DNA of 64,000 nucleotides, from assembly GCA_013400155.1 (NCBI GenBank), contig VXBM01001207.1, forward strand, positions 159,114-223,113. Reading direction: 5' to 3'. The position numbers and the translations under genes are program-made. Below the pieces are notes generated by a model. The model saw only the letters and a list, made by a program, of their open reading frames with translations. It did not search any database and was not told where the DNA came from. Numbering within the stretch: position 1 is the stretch's first letter; every line of letters starts with the position of its first letter. Positions 45,027-56,130 of this stretch are shown piece by piece. The stretch comes from Helopsaltes ochotensis (taxonomy: Eukaryota > Chordata > Aves > Passeriformes > Locustellidae).

Positions 45027-45105
45027 ATGCAAATGGAGCAAGCTGCACCTTTGAGTGGAAGTGGATGAGCAGGTTGAGCATAATGCCCCAAATTTGGATG
45101 CAAAT
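45027..45105. promoter_or_regulatory. Two octamer sites in a partial direct repeat
   Basis: ATGCAAAT occurs at 45027-45034 and 45098-45105. Both are followed by 'gga' and then 'aagctg' (atgcaaatggagcaagctg and atgcaaatggaaaagctg). CCAAATTTGG, a 10-bp palindrome, lies at about 45088-45097. POU-factor binding is inferred from the motif only. The downstream sequence to 45899 includes T-rich runs at 45427-45438 and 45542-45556 and no gene. Confidence 0.35.
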
Positions 45106-45899
45106 GGAAAAGCTGTTATGGCATAACCTGCCCAGGTTGTCCATGCTTAAGATAAGCTGCAGAAATTAATTGGGGAAATGAGCCCCAGCCATGAGCCCAG
45201 GCTGTTCTCCACCCCCAGGTGGGAGCGTGCCTGGGCTGAGCCTCCCTGGGTGATCCCAGCAGGCACCTGGGGCATTTTTTTGACCAAAACCTCACTTCAA
45301 TGAAATCAAAAGGTTTGGGCAAGTATTGATCTTTTGAGGTTTAATTAGAAAATTCTGACTATCTCGATAATGTTCAATTTGAATGCTTTTACTCCCGTAT
45401 CTTTTCATTTAGTTTTGTTTTGAATTTTTTTTTTTTTAAGCAGCCACCTAAATACTATCAACAGGCTGAAATGGAGAGGAATGTTCTAAGAGTGAAACAT
45501 TCACAACCCCTAAAATAATTTCTTTTTTCTTAGGTTTTTTTGTTTTTTTTTTTTTTCAGAGTTCACCACAGGAACTGCTCTGGTTTGGAACCAAGTGTGC
45601 CATCAAATGTAGGAGTGCTGGGGCTGGAGCAGGTGCTGACATTGGCCAGGCTGGTGGGACCCCAGGAGGAGAACTCCGAGCCAATTCCCTTCCTTGTGAG
45701 TGTGTTCTTAGACTCATTTCTCTGGGAGCAGCTGGAATTCTGTTCTGTCTGGAAATCTGTGCTGTCCATGGTTGCTCTGAGTAACCAGGAGCTGACTATT
45801 AATTAACACTGAACGCAGTAATTGTTAGCAACCTGCTTTAGACAGATCATTCCCGTGAGAGACTTCAGCTCTGCTCGTGCTGCCCCAGAATTTGGGACT

Positions 45900-46158
45900 C
45901 CCAGAATCCCGGGCTGGGGTTGGGGTTGGAAGGAGCCTCTGGAGAACACCAAGTCCAAGCATCTGCTCCAGGGCTCTGCCACCCACAAAATAATGGGATT
46001 TTCCCACATGTTCAGCTGGAACTTCCCACGTTTCAGGTCGTGCCCATTGCCACTTGTGCTGTCGCTGGGCACCACTGAGAGTGTGCCCACGCCCTCTGGG
46101 CACCCGCCCTTAAAATATTTGTGTGGTGCTAAAATCACCTCTCAGCCATCTCTTCTGC
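45900..46158 (-). mobile_element. CR1 LINE fragment, different 3' subfamily
   Basis: Antisense CR1 of the kind carrying 'ttggaaggagcctctggaga', 'cccacatgttcagctggaac', 'acgtttcaggtcgtgcccat', 'tgccacttgtgctgtcgctg', 'ggcaccactgagag', 'aaatatttgtgtgg' and 'cctctcagccatctctt'. The left end is diverged. The right end stops where the 26-bp minisatellite begins. Confidence 0.9.
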
Positions 46159-46160
46159 AG

Positions 46161-46410
46161 GGTTTGAGGTTTCTCTTCCCACAGAGCTTTGAGGTTTTCC
46201 ATTCCCACAGAGCTTTGGGGTTTCTCTTCCCCCAGAAGTTTGGAGTTTTCTATTCCCCCAGAGGTTTGGAGTTTTCCATTCCCACAGAGGTCTGGGGTTT
46301 TCCATTCCCACAGAGGTTTGGGGTTTTCCATTCCCCCAGAGGTCTGGGGTTTTCCATTCCCCCAGAGGTTTGGGGTTTTCCATTCCCCCAGAGGTTTGGG
46401 GTTTCCATTC
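46161..46410. repeat. 26-bp minisatellite, about ten copies
   Basis: Units of 26 bp around 'agaggtttggggttttccat' plus 'tccccc', with tcc/acc and ttt/tct variants; 'acagagg' recurs at 46284 and 46310. The array begins exactly where the antisense CR1 ends. Long frames on both strands (plus 45822-46481, minus 46110-46430) read the repeat and are not genes. Confidence 0.95.
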
Positions 46411-46929
46411 CCACATCTTGGCTTTGCCACTCAGGAGCTCTCTGGTTCCCACCTGGGGCTGGACCAGCCCATCCTGGTTGAATGGGACTGGAGCTGGGGA
46501 TGCAGGCAGGCACAGCCCAGGATCCCCCTGGCTTTCCTGGCAAATCCCGGGAGCTCCTGGGTCGCTCCCATCTCCATCCCGGGAGCTCCGGCTCCTCCCG
46601 CATGCAAATCAGCCCCAGCCTCATGAATGCGGAATAAAAATGCCTTATGATGTTTTTTCTCCGAAAACGCAGGGAAATCAGATGGATGTAGGTTACAAAT
46701 GAGGGCAGGACATCCCAGGCTGTTGTTCCCCGGGGGGAGGACAGAGAAGTTATATTTACATTACACACGCCGTGCCCTGACTGTCAATATTGTGAAGCTC
46801 CTCCACAGATTGGTGAAATCCCCACCTGAACTTTGTCAAACTGTTTTTATCACTCAATCTTTTGATTACCAGTGGAGGAAAAAAAAAAAAAAACCAAAAC
46901 CAAAACCCAAAAAACAACCCCACATTTCC
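46411..46929. other. Unique sequence with one octamer
   Basis: ATGCAAAT at 46602-46609. An A-rich run with C interruptions lies at 46878-46920. No gene recognised. Confidence 0.45.
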
Positions 46930-47250
46930 ATAACAATAGCACTTAATGACCGGAGATGGTGAAAATCCAAGGTCTAATTTTACCCGTGGAAATAAAGATA
47001 CCAGACGTCTCCGGCGAAATATTCGAAACTTGTTTTAAGAAAAGATGTTGGTGGCGAACAGATGGCCCCGGCCCGCCATCCATATTCATGAGCGCATTGA
47101 TTTCATTATGCCTTCCCCTAGGAAACTCAGCTTTTATAAGTCTGCCTGGCCATCAAATTGAGCAGTCAGGAGCCCTCTGTCACAGCTCTGTTGCTGTAGA
47201 AATTGGGGGAAGCATGCGAGAGGCTTTGGCACTTTTGTCTTGACTTTTAT
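46930..47250. promoter_or_regulatory. Candidate conserved non-coding element
   Basis: Mixed-composition, repeat-free block with many potential sites: cagatgg E-box near 47060, 'ccatattcatgag', 'ttgatttcattatg', 'ttttataag'. CpGs are retained in an otherwise AT-leaning context. The impression that it is conserved is mine; no alignment is available. Confidence 0.25.
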
Positions 47251-49027
47251 CACCCAGCACCTGTTGTCTGGGGCCGCGAGGCTGAGGTTTTTATCAGGTG
47301 GAACACACTGTGGGCTTTGGGTGCAGAAAGCGCCACGTTCCTTTTAACCGAGTGACTTTCATTTTGGGACATCCTGGCGCTGTTTAGGGACTCGCAGAGG
47401 GTCGGGACCTCCGGGCAGGAGCTCCCCAGTGAACCCCGAGCTGCCGAAATCTCTTCGGGGAAATCCCTCGTGCGATTCCCTGCTTGATATTTGAATCGCC
47501 CAGGATCAATCTTACAGAGCAGCGATGGCTTAGATCACAAAGGGAAATCAAACATCCAGGCAGAAGTGCAAATCCGATTTGAAGTGCCTCTCCACGGAGG
47601 GAAACACGTTTGTTAAGCACTGGGAATGTCCTGAGAATGGTTTCTAATCGACTTTGAAGGCTTCGGTGTGAAATTCGGGATTTTTAAAGGTTTTCTCCAA
47701 AGAGAATGAGTTTTTTTCCCTTTATTCTGTCCCTAATTCCACATGTGAGGACACACACCGCTCTCTCCAAACAGCGACATTTGGCTTTTTTTTTGGGTCC
47801 AACATTTGCACAGCCCTGACTGGAGCTGAGCCGCTGAGGGTGAAGCCCACGAGATGCTCACAGAGCATCTTCTTTTCCAGGCAGGGATTCAGTGATGGGA
47901 GAGCATCCCTGGGCTTTGGAGCCCTGGATTGGGGGTCCAGGGATGGGGAGAGTCCTGGTGGGAGCAGGAGGACCTGAGGGACTGATTGATGGCAGCGCCG
48001 GGACTCTCCCAGCCCCGCATTCAGGACTTACCTCTTTTTTTAAAGGCAAGTTTAGCAGCTGGTCCTTTGATTTGCAAAATGAGGTTTAGTTCTAAAGAAT
48101 AGACCAAGACTGAGGGGATTCTGTAGGTTTGGGACTTGGAATTGCTTTTATCTTCCTCTTTTTGTCGCTTCATTCCTTTCTCTGGGGCCAGAAGTATTTT
48201 TGTGTGCTCTTCAAAAGCCGGGCTGCTGTTGTACTTGGGTTCCAAAAAGCCTTAAAAGTGCCATTTAAATTCAGATCTTTTGCAAAGCTTGAAGGGAGAA
48301 AAGTTTTTAAAGTGTTTCCTACTTGGACATAATCGATCAGTAGCAGGGTAAAATCCGGGAATGTTCTTTTAGGGACCTTTGGTGAATGAAATTACAGCTG
48401 CGTGACACAACATTTTAGGTGTCAGCTGAAGAACATTTGACCGTGACAACAGAATGTCCAGTTCTTTTATTTTAGTCTTTTTCTGGAAGTAAAAAATAGG
48501 GTTAATATTCTCCCACTTGGTTTGCTTGATCAAGAGTACAGTTTAATTAAATAAAATGAACACAACCACCATTTTTTTGCATCATGGAACTGTCAGTTTA
48601 GCATTCAGCTCCCAAAGGGTACTCAAAGGATCATTTAATTTTTAAATGATTGTGGCCTTGAAATAACTTAAAAAGGCACTAATATATTTAATCAAAGGAG
48701 GTAACTGGTAATAGAGGAATAAATCATTCATGCATATAAATAACAGGGCTCCCACGAGGGTGGGAAGCCAACAGGGAAAATATTTAGGGCTGAATTGTTT
48801 CCCTTCTGCCCGTATCTGTGGAGCTAAAACACCTGAGCTGGTTTGTCCCAGCCCCAGTTTGGGGTTTTTCTGTGTCCCCAGGATACCCAGATGTGCTGTC
48901 TGCTGTCCCCACAAGGGACAAGGCCTGGAAAAGCTCGGCTCGGGGTCGGGAATAGCCGGAGCGGGCTGGGCTCGTCCCCTGGGGTGGGACGGGAGTCGGG
49001 GCCGGGGTGCTGCTGCACCCGGGCCAG
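47251..49027. other. Unique non-coding sequence with CpG-rich ends
   Basis: 47380-47480 and 48930-49040 have raised CpG density (about a dozen CpG in the second). 48330-48740 is AT-rich. No exon recognised. Confidence 0.45.
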
Positions 49028-49456
49028 CCCTGACCGTGTCACCCCCCCTCTGACGGTGTCACCCTCTGATGGTGTCACCTCTCAAATGGTGTCACCCTCC
49101 TGATGCTGGCACCACCCTGACGGTGTCACCCCCCTGATGGTGGCACCAACCTGATGGTGGCAGCCCCATGATGGTGGCATCCCCCTGACAGTGTCACCCC
49201 CTGACGGTGTCACCTCCCTGATGGTGTCACCCCCCCGATGATGTCACCCTCCTGATGCTGGCACCCCTTCGACAGTGTCACCACTTTGATGGTGTCACCC
49301 CCATGATGGTGTCACCCTCCTGATGGTGTCACCTCTCAAATGGTGTCACCCTCCTGATGCTGGCACCACCCTGACAGTGTCACCCCCATGATGGTGTCAC
49401 CCCCCCAAACAGTGTCACCCCCCTGACCGTGTCACCCTCCTGATGGTGTCACCCCC
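49028..49456. repeat. Minisatellite of ~15-19-bp units with higher-order structure
   Basis: About two dozen degenerate units of the form 'ctgatggtgtcaccc', with variants gacggtgtcacc, gatgctggcacc and aaatggtgtcacc. A 74-bp block at 49067-49140 recurs almost exactly at 49321-49394, 254 bp later, so a multi-unit segment was duplicated after the units had diverged. Plus strand is C-rich. Confidence 0.95.
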
Positions 49457-50255
49457 CACTGTCCCTGTTCCCACAGGTGCCAGGGCTGGGCCAAACCCAT
49501 CTCCTCGGAAGGACTTCCTCAGGGTTCCAGAATGACGTATTCCAGCAGGTTCTTTTAAGAGTTGTTTTATTCCTGTACTAGATGGAACAAATAAGCCAAG
49601 CGAAAAATAGGATCTGTGTTGTTGTACATTAATTATACGTGACTATGTTAATTAGTAAATAGAATATTAAGTGTTTGATAAAATAATGCAGGAGGATTTC
49701 TCCCAGCAGTCTGCTGTGACCAACTGGGGGCTCTGCTCCCAGATATTCCCAGGCAATTGAAGTTAGCATCAAGTGGCACTTATTTATATATTTTTATATC
49801 CTATAGTAATTATCACCCGCATGATAATATAACACAAGAGCTTCCTCCCTGAACCTCTGGGGCTCCTGCTGTGCTCCCAGCTCTTCCCAGGCAATTTGAA
49901 GTTCCCATCAAGAGCACTTTCCCTGCAATTAAACACCCCAGCCACTCCAAACCTGGAAATCTTTTGACTGAACACCCATCACGAAGCTGCTCTTTGTGCA
50001 TGGTCTGTAATCTGCAAATCTCTCGGGGTGCAGAGGCACAGGTGCCACTCCTGGGGTTGTCCCTTTTTGCTGTCCCACCTTCCCTGTGACACCTCTACCT
50101 GTTTTTAATGAACACTCACGGTTATTATATCCATAGGAATTCCCAGAGACAAGGAAAACTGGATTTATCCAGAAGGGATAAAGCCACACCTGCCCCGAGC
50201 GTTTCGTACAAAATCCAGAGGGTCAATTTGCTTAATCGATTCAGCACAAATAGTT
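49457..50255. other. Unique non-coding sequence, AT-rich
   Basis: 49560-49830 is AT-rich. No gene or repeat family recognised. Confidence 0.5.
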
Positions 50256-50475
50256 ATGGTAAAAACTGCACTTTCTAGGTTATCTCCTCGAATGAATTCA
50301 CTCTGTTAATTCAAAGGTTTTTCCAAGTGATTTAATGAAAAATTAATTAAAAAAAAAAAAAAATGGTAAAAACTGCACTTTCTAGGTTATCTCCTCGAAT
50401 GAATTCACTCTGTTAATTCAAAGGTTTTTCCAAGTGATTTAATGAAAAATTAATTTCTAGGAAAAAAAAAAAAAA
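50256..50475. repeat. Near-perfect 107-bp tandem duplication
   Basis: 'atggtaaaaactgcac' starts at 50256 and again at 50363. The following ~95 bp, through 'gtgatttaatgaaaaattaa', are identical by eye. Each copy ends in an A-rich tract (50349-50362 and 50461-50475). The copies differ only at this tail, where copy 2 adds 'tttctagg'. The lack of substitutions implies a recent event or an assembly join artefact. Confidence 0.95.
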
Positions 50476-50830
50476 GACAAAAAGATGGCAGCTCATAAAT
50501 ACAAGATCCTTGCCATCTGTTGGTGGTGCGTGACTCAGGGCTGTGTGCATGCACCTGGATAAAAGATGAATAACCTGCAGCTCGTGCCAGGAGAGCTCTT
50601 TAGCGGGCTGGGATCAGGCAGGCGCCCCAGCAAGGTCGTGCAGGATTCCCATACAATATGAAGCTGTTAGAAATGACATTTCAGTGCTGGGACTGCCTCC
50701 CTGGGAGCATTCCTACGGAGGAGTGAGACCGAGGAAAAACGTCAGGGCCTGAAACACCTGCGTGGGGAAAGCACTGGAAATTAGGAACTTTTTCATGTTT
50801 TATTGAGGCTGAAATCTGGATTTAGGGTTC
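50476..50830. other. Unassigned sequence
   Basis: No gene or repeat recognised. Confidence 0.5.
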
Positions 50831-50960
50831 TGGGTGTGCCCTATCCCTGGAAGTGTCTGAGGCCGGGTTGGAGCAGCCTGGGACAGTGGAAGGTGTCCCT
50901 GCCCCTGGCACTGGGTGGGCTTTAAGGTCCCTTCCAGCCCAAACCATTCCGTGATAGTCA
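50831..50960 (+). mobile_element. CR1 LINE fragment, 3' end
   Basis: 'ctatccctggaagtgtctga', 'ggccgggttggagcagcctg', 'ggacagtggaaggtgtccct', 'gggctttaaggtcccttcca' and 'cccaaaccattccgtgata' in sense order. Confidence 0.92.
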
Positions 50961-51670
50961 CAACAAGGGAATTGTGGGGGGAAATCACAGAGATCTGCCA
51001 AACAGGGATGGGCAATACAGGCTGAGGGTTCCAGGGGTTCAGCTTCCTCCTCTGTGGTGAAGCTCTGTTTTTCCTAATCCTAATCTGTGCAGCTCCTCTT
51101 GGAGGGAGCCACATTTCTCCAGTCTCCTATTTTTAAACCCACAGAAGTTGTCTTAACGAGAAAGTGTTTTCGTGGGTAAAAATCAAGCAGTTCCATGCAA
51201 GAGCTGAAGAAATTTGTTTCCTGCATATCCATCACATTTCTCAAAGCAGCATCCCCCAATCCGGGGGTGTTCCATAAAATCCCAAGGCTGTGGATGCCGC
51301 GCTCTGGGTGATCAGCCCATTTTTTTGGGGATCTCCAGTCCAGATTTGCAGCAAACAACCCCAGCCCAAAGCTGTCTGCCAAACCCTTTGCCAGACTCTT
51401 CCCTCCGTGTGGAAGGAGCGTGTGGCAGGTCCTGTCCCCCCCCAGAGTGGGAGGATGTTGTTCTCCCTGGCATACTGTGAGTGGGAGAGTGGGAAAAACC
51501 AGCCAAAAGCTGCAATGGCATTTCAAGTTAACCAGGCTTTCGGGAGCCGTCTCTCTGATTAAACAGATGTGGGTTAAATAATTGGAATTTGCTGCATCCC
51601 TTGCCATAGAAAATGGGGAAGTGCCATCGACTTTCTGGAAGTTGCCGTGAGGTGACTTTGGTTTGGTGGA
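50961..51670. other. Unassigned sequence, includes a 219-codon open frame
   Basis: The minus-strand frame 51080-51739 (219 codons) is long. Its product has no domain or signal I recognise, and part of it reads a CR1 fragment, so I treat it as chance. Confidence 0.5.
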
Positions 51671-51715
51671 TGGTGGGATATCTGGAGTTGGAAGGGGCCC
51701 ACGAGGATCTGTGGC
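51671..51715 (-). mobile_element. Very short CR1-like fragment
   Basis: 'ggagttggaaggggcccacg' followed by 'aggatctgtg' resembles the antisense head of CR1 types that read 'gttggaagggacccacaagg'. Only about 40 bp, so tentative. Confidence 0.4.
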
Positions 51716-52694
51716 TGTGCTGTTGGGTTGGGCTGACAAGCAATGATTGATGTGTGCTGGCAGCCACCAGCAAAAAGTTCTGCTTTATGTACATCTAAAG
51801 AGTTTTAATTTTAGGGGTTTTTTTCAGTTTACCACTCCCACTCCTCTCTCTAGGGATAAAGAGGAAAAGCACATGGAGGGCAGGGACCTGTTGCAGGTGG
51901 GGGGGAATCGATTTGGAAGAGGTTTTGTCCACTTTTGATAATTTCTGGATGCCAGAGTGTTACGCTGACACTTCTCCTAAAGGAAAAGGGTGCTGGTGGC
52001 CACAGTTTCTTTGCTTTTCCTGTTTGGCACCTCCAAATATGCAGCTCCCACAGCTCTTCAGGCAGAGGGGATTTCACCTGGGCTGGGAGGTTCTGTCAGT
52101 GGGCTGTGACTTGTGCATCCTTTGAGGGAACGGCAGACATCCCACATCCCATCCCAGCAAATCAGCAAATCAAATCATCCGTTAAATTCAGTCTTCAGTA
52201 AGGAAAGCTTCTAAAGAGATGCTCTTAAGTGTTTCTCTATGGAGAGTGAAAAAGGGGAGTACATTCCTCTTGGCCTTATTCAGCTCTGTCCCAGCAAAAA
52301 TAAAAGCAGCTTTCTGCATTGTATCCTCATTTACAGGGCAATAAAATCCCAGGAGAAAGCAGCAATGCTTCATAAAAGTACAAACAAAGCAAACAGAAAC
52401 CTCTCCTGGGATGTGTCCAGCCCTCAGATCTTTTGGAAGGTGGGATGGTTCCATTCCAGCCGGTAAAACAAAAGTCAGCGGACATGAAATGAGTTAATAC
52501 AGGCGGAAGTTTTCCCCTCTGGGCACTGCCAAAGGGTTTCAGGGCAGAATTTTCCAAAGAAGCTTTCCATCTGAGGCTGATGATGTTTTTTTCCTTGTTG
52601 TATTAATGTAGCTTTTGGTTCTGTCTGTGACATCTCTGATCTGCTGTGGCCACGTGGGCCCTGCCCGGCCCAGGCTGTTGACAGGGCTGGGTCC
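51716..52694. other. Unique non-coding sequence
   Basis: No gene or repeat family recognised. Confidence 0.5.
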
Positions 52695-52970
52695 TGGCAG
52701 GTCAGGTGTGCTCAGGTGTGGTTTGGCTGTTCCTGGTGGCTCAGGTGTGGTTTGGCTGTTCCTGGCAGGTCAGGTGTGGTTTGGCTGTTCCTGGTGGCTC
52801 AGGTGTGGTTTGGCTGTTGTTCAGGTGTGGTTTGGCTGTTCCTGGCAGGTCAGGTGTGGTTTGGCTGTTCCTGGCAGGTCAGGTGTGGTTTGGCTGTTCC
52901 TGGTGGCTCAGGTGTGGTTTGGCTGTTCTTGGCAGGTCAGGTGTGCTCAGGTGTGGTTTGGCTGTCCCTC
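52695..52970. repeat. 29-bp minisatellite, about nine copies
   Basis: Unit 'tcaggtgtggtttggctgtt' plus 'cctggtggc' or 'cctggcagg', starting at 52712, 52741, 52770 and 52799, then a shortened 22-bp unit, and resuming at 52821. The two unit variants partly alternate. The array starts and ends with the same 'tcaggtgtgctcaggtgtgg' block. Long plus-strand frames here are repeat translations. Confidence 0.96.
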
Positions 52971-55900
52971 CCAGCCTGTGGGACCACGCCACGGCCAGGT
53001 GTGGCACCTGGGCACTGCTGGGACAGGTGCCCCCACGAGCTGACTGCAGGAATGCTCTCCCTTAGCCAGACAAACCCTGGCTGCAGCCATCCCTGAAACT
53101 CATTTTGTGTTCCCAGCAAGATTAGAGGCCGGTGCAGCGCTTTGTGTTGGAGCTGCTCTTCCAGCACACGCTGCTGTTCATCTGGGGAGCCCTTGCAAAT
53201 GATTGAACATTTTAATCTCTTTCCTGCATTTCCTCACGTGGATTCCAGTAATGTGCATCCGGTAGCAGCAAGTGGACTATGACCCAGAAGGGATTCGGGG
53301 CTGTGGAACAAAGAGTCCCTGCTGTAATTTCTTTCTCACGCTCATCTTCTCCTGCTGTAGCCTCATGTAACTCCACACTGCTATTCTGAAGCAGCATTTC
53401 CAGCAGCTCTGCTCCTGGAGGCTTCCAGCCCCAGCCCTGTGCTTCAGCAGGAGCTTCATGAGGAAATCCTTCTCTCTGGGTGAAGAGTGGGTGGTGCTGG
53501 GTGTGTTTGAATGCAGAGGAATGAGGGAATGGTGCCCGAGTGCAGAAGGACCAATGCAATGTTCCCTTCCCGGCCATGATTCAAACTCTGCTCCCAGCTG
53601 GGCAATTTTGGGGAGCAATTGGGGTTCAGCTGCTGGGGAGAAATCCCTGCTGGGAAGGAGAGGTTTGGCGGAACACTGGAATTTAATTTGGGCTGGTGTT
53701 ACACAGAGCAGAGCTGCCAAAGGGCCCCTGTTAGGACAAACCTGTGCTCCTCTAACCTGCTCTCCGTGGTCCCAGTGCCACCAGAGCCCCAAATCCCAAG
53801 GAGAGCTGCCTCAGGCAGAAGGCTTGTTCTTGTGAGGGCTGAGCTCTCCGTGGTGACACTGAAGAGCTCCTGAGCTGTCCCCAGTGCCCTGCTGAGGTGG
53901 CACTGCCCAGGGCTCCTGCTGGCACCGCTGGGCTGGGTTTGCATTTTGGGGCTGGCCCACGTTGGCCGCTGAGTGCCAGGCACTCATTTCCCTGTCCCCT
54001 CTGTGACTCGGTCAGTTTTCACTCTGAATCAAATTCCTCAGCAGTTTTGTTCTTTTTTCCCCCCAGTGGTACCAATTTCATCTCAGTGCCATTTTGCCCT
54101 GCAGGCACCACTCCTGAGCCACCTTTGTGCAGGTGTGTGTGCTTGGAGAATGGATTTGATGCAGCACTGCTGAACGTGGCAATCAGGTTATTTCTGCTGC
54201 AGCCAGGAGAAATAACCCAGAACCCACCCGAGCCTCAGGACTGGAGCCTGCCTGGACCTAACCCTGCAGTTTCTGGTTTCTTGTTCTCCTTCAGAGAACT
54301 CCATCTCCTTCTCCTTTGTCTCCTCAAAGGCTGTGCTCACAGGGGCCGAGGCTGCTGCCTCTCAGCCCTTCAGGCTGAGTTTGTTTGGGGTTGTTTTTTT
54401 TGAGTCAGTCAGCAAGAACAGCCCGTTCTGCACTGAACTCAGTGGACAGAAGGATTTACTTGCTAAACCTCAGGTTTATGAAGTTTTGCTTCCTAAAACT
54501 TCATCAACCTGAAAGTTACCCCGTTTTTGAGCTCTCCCAGCAGTGCAAGCTGTGAGTGCCTGTCCTTGGGGACCTGGCTGTGCCCTGCCAGCTCCTGCTG
54601 TGCCACTGGGCTTGGGTTTGTTCTTCCTTTTAACCTCATCTGCAGGGCCCGTGAGAATAACTTGTGGCTCCCTTCCTGCAAAATGACACTTTGCCAAAGG
54701 GAGAGACAGGAGGCTGTTTAAAAATGCAAACCAGGAAACTTTCTCCAGCCCAGCACAATGATTAAGTGTCCCAGCTTACATGGAATAATTGCAGCCTTTC
54801 CTCCTCGCTCCCACCTTGGCATTGTTGTCCCGAATATCACCTGATACATCTCTACTGTCACGACACTTGCTCAATGCACAATTAGAATTACAACACCTTT
54901 TACAGCATTCTATATAATTAAAAAGCCAGGCTCCCTCTGAAATAACAATATTCTGGCAAGTGACGTGGCACAGATGAATTATTTTGGAGGCAGGTTGGGT
55001 ACATCAGGCTGGAGAAGTAGGACACATTCCTTATTTGTTGTCAGTTTTCCTTCGTACTCAGTGCAGATTTGTCTGATTCCAGCACTGGAGAGGGAAACCT
55101 TGATTTAGGAGGCTGTGTTTCAACAAAATCACACCACCTCGTGATCTGTTGAGGCTGTCACCTTCCTCCTCGAGTCCCTCCACCGCCTTTGCTAGGATTG
55201 CAGGCAGAGAAATGGATGAATTGTTGGCAAGAGGGACACCTGGAATCCCACGCTGCCCTGTGGAGGGAAGTGGCTCCTGCTGGGATGGATAAATGAAAAC
55301 AGCCGGCTCCCAAAGCCCAGCAAAATTCCTGACCCGTCTGAGTTGAAAGATGTTGTTGTGGGCCTGTAAAATGTGATGCCACACGGGTGTCCCAGCTTCC
55401 ACTTAAAAGGTAAAATCATTTTTCTTCCCCCTGCAGTTGTTGAGGGGGGAAGAAATGTCGGCTCTGAATTCCAAAGAGAGCTGAAGACAAAGTAGCTAAT
55501 TAAATAAACAATAAAAATGGCTGTGATTAAGGCAATCTTTGGATTTGTGAGGGCTGGGAGGAAAGCAGCTTTGTGCCTGGTTTCAGGGCTGATGCTGGGC
55601 AATGCCTCGGGTCCTGTTTTCAGCTGCCCTCTGGACGTCCAGTTCTTAGTGAAAAGAATTTTTGGTCCAACTTTAAGTCCAGAAAGTCTTTAGAGAGAAC
55701 ATTTATAGGTGGTTCCATACTAATTGGGACTTTCCCATTTCTGCCCTGCCTTTACACCCCTTACAAACCTTTCTGCACTCCCAAAACTGCGACCAGTCCT
55801 TGCCTGGATGTAAAACAGCGGCGAGAACAGTGCTGTGCTCCTGCCGGCCTGCCTGACACTGCTCCCAGGCACAGGCTCACAAAACATGGAAATCTGAGCT

Positions 55901-56095
55901 CGGGGGAACCCCTGAGACTTCCCTCGAGGCTGTGGTGGAGAGCAGCTCCTGGGCAGGGCACTTCTGGGTTTTAGGGAGCGTTTGAAGTGTTGGGAGGACG
56001 GATTTAATGGTTTTGTTCCTCCCTGGAGTGCTGCTGGTTGGGTTTGGAGGGGTTTAGAATGTCCCTGGAATCCATTCAGGGTGATCAGGTGTCCT
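52971..56095. other. Unique non-coding sequence, no gene seen
   Basis: Repeat-poor. 54740-55050 is AT-rich. Frames reach 171 codons (minus 53277-53792) with no recognisable domain. Confidence 0.5.
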
Positions 56096-56130
56096 TGTAT
56101 CCATCTTTATATCCATCTTTGTATCCATCT
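56096..56130. repeat. Short 11-12-bp tandem repeat, three copies
   Basis: 'tgtatccatctt', 'tatatccatctt' and 'tgtatccatct' in tandem. Confidence 0.85.

Noticed and set aside
46161..46410. CRISPR-like regular array
   Set aside because: Units are contiguous with no unique spacers, and the context is avian nuclear DNA.
45822..46481. 219-codon frame with Phe/Pro-rich repeats
   Set aside because: Reads an antisense CR1 and the 26-bp minisatellite.
51080..51739. 219-codon minus-strand open frame
   Set aside because: No domain recognised; its start lies in a CR1-like fragment and the product looks random.
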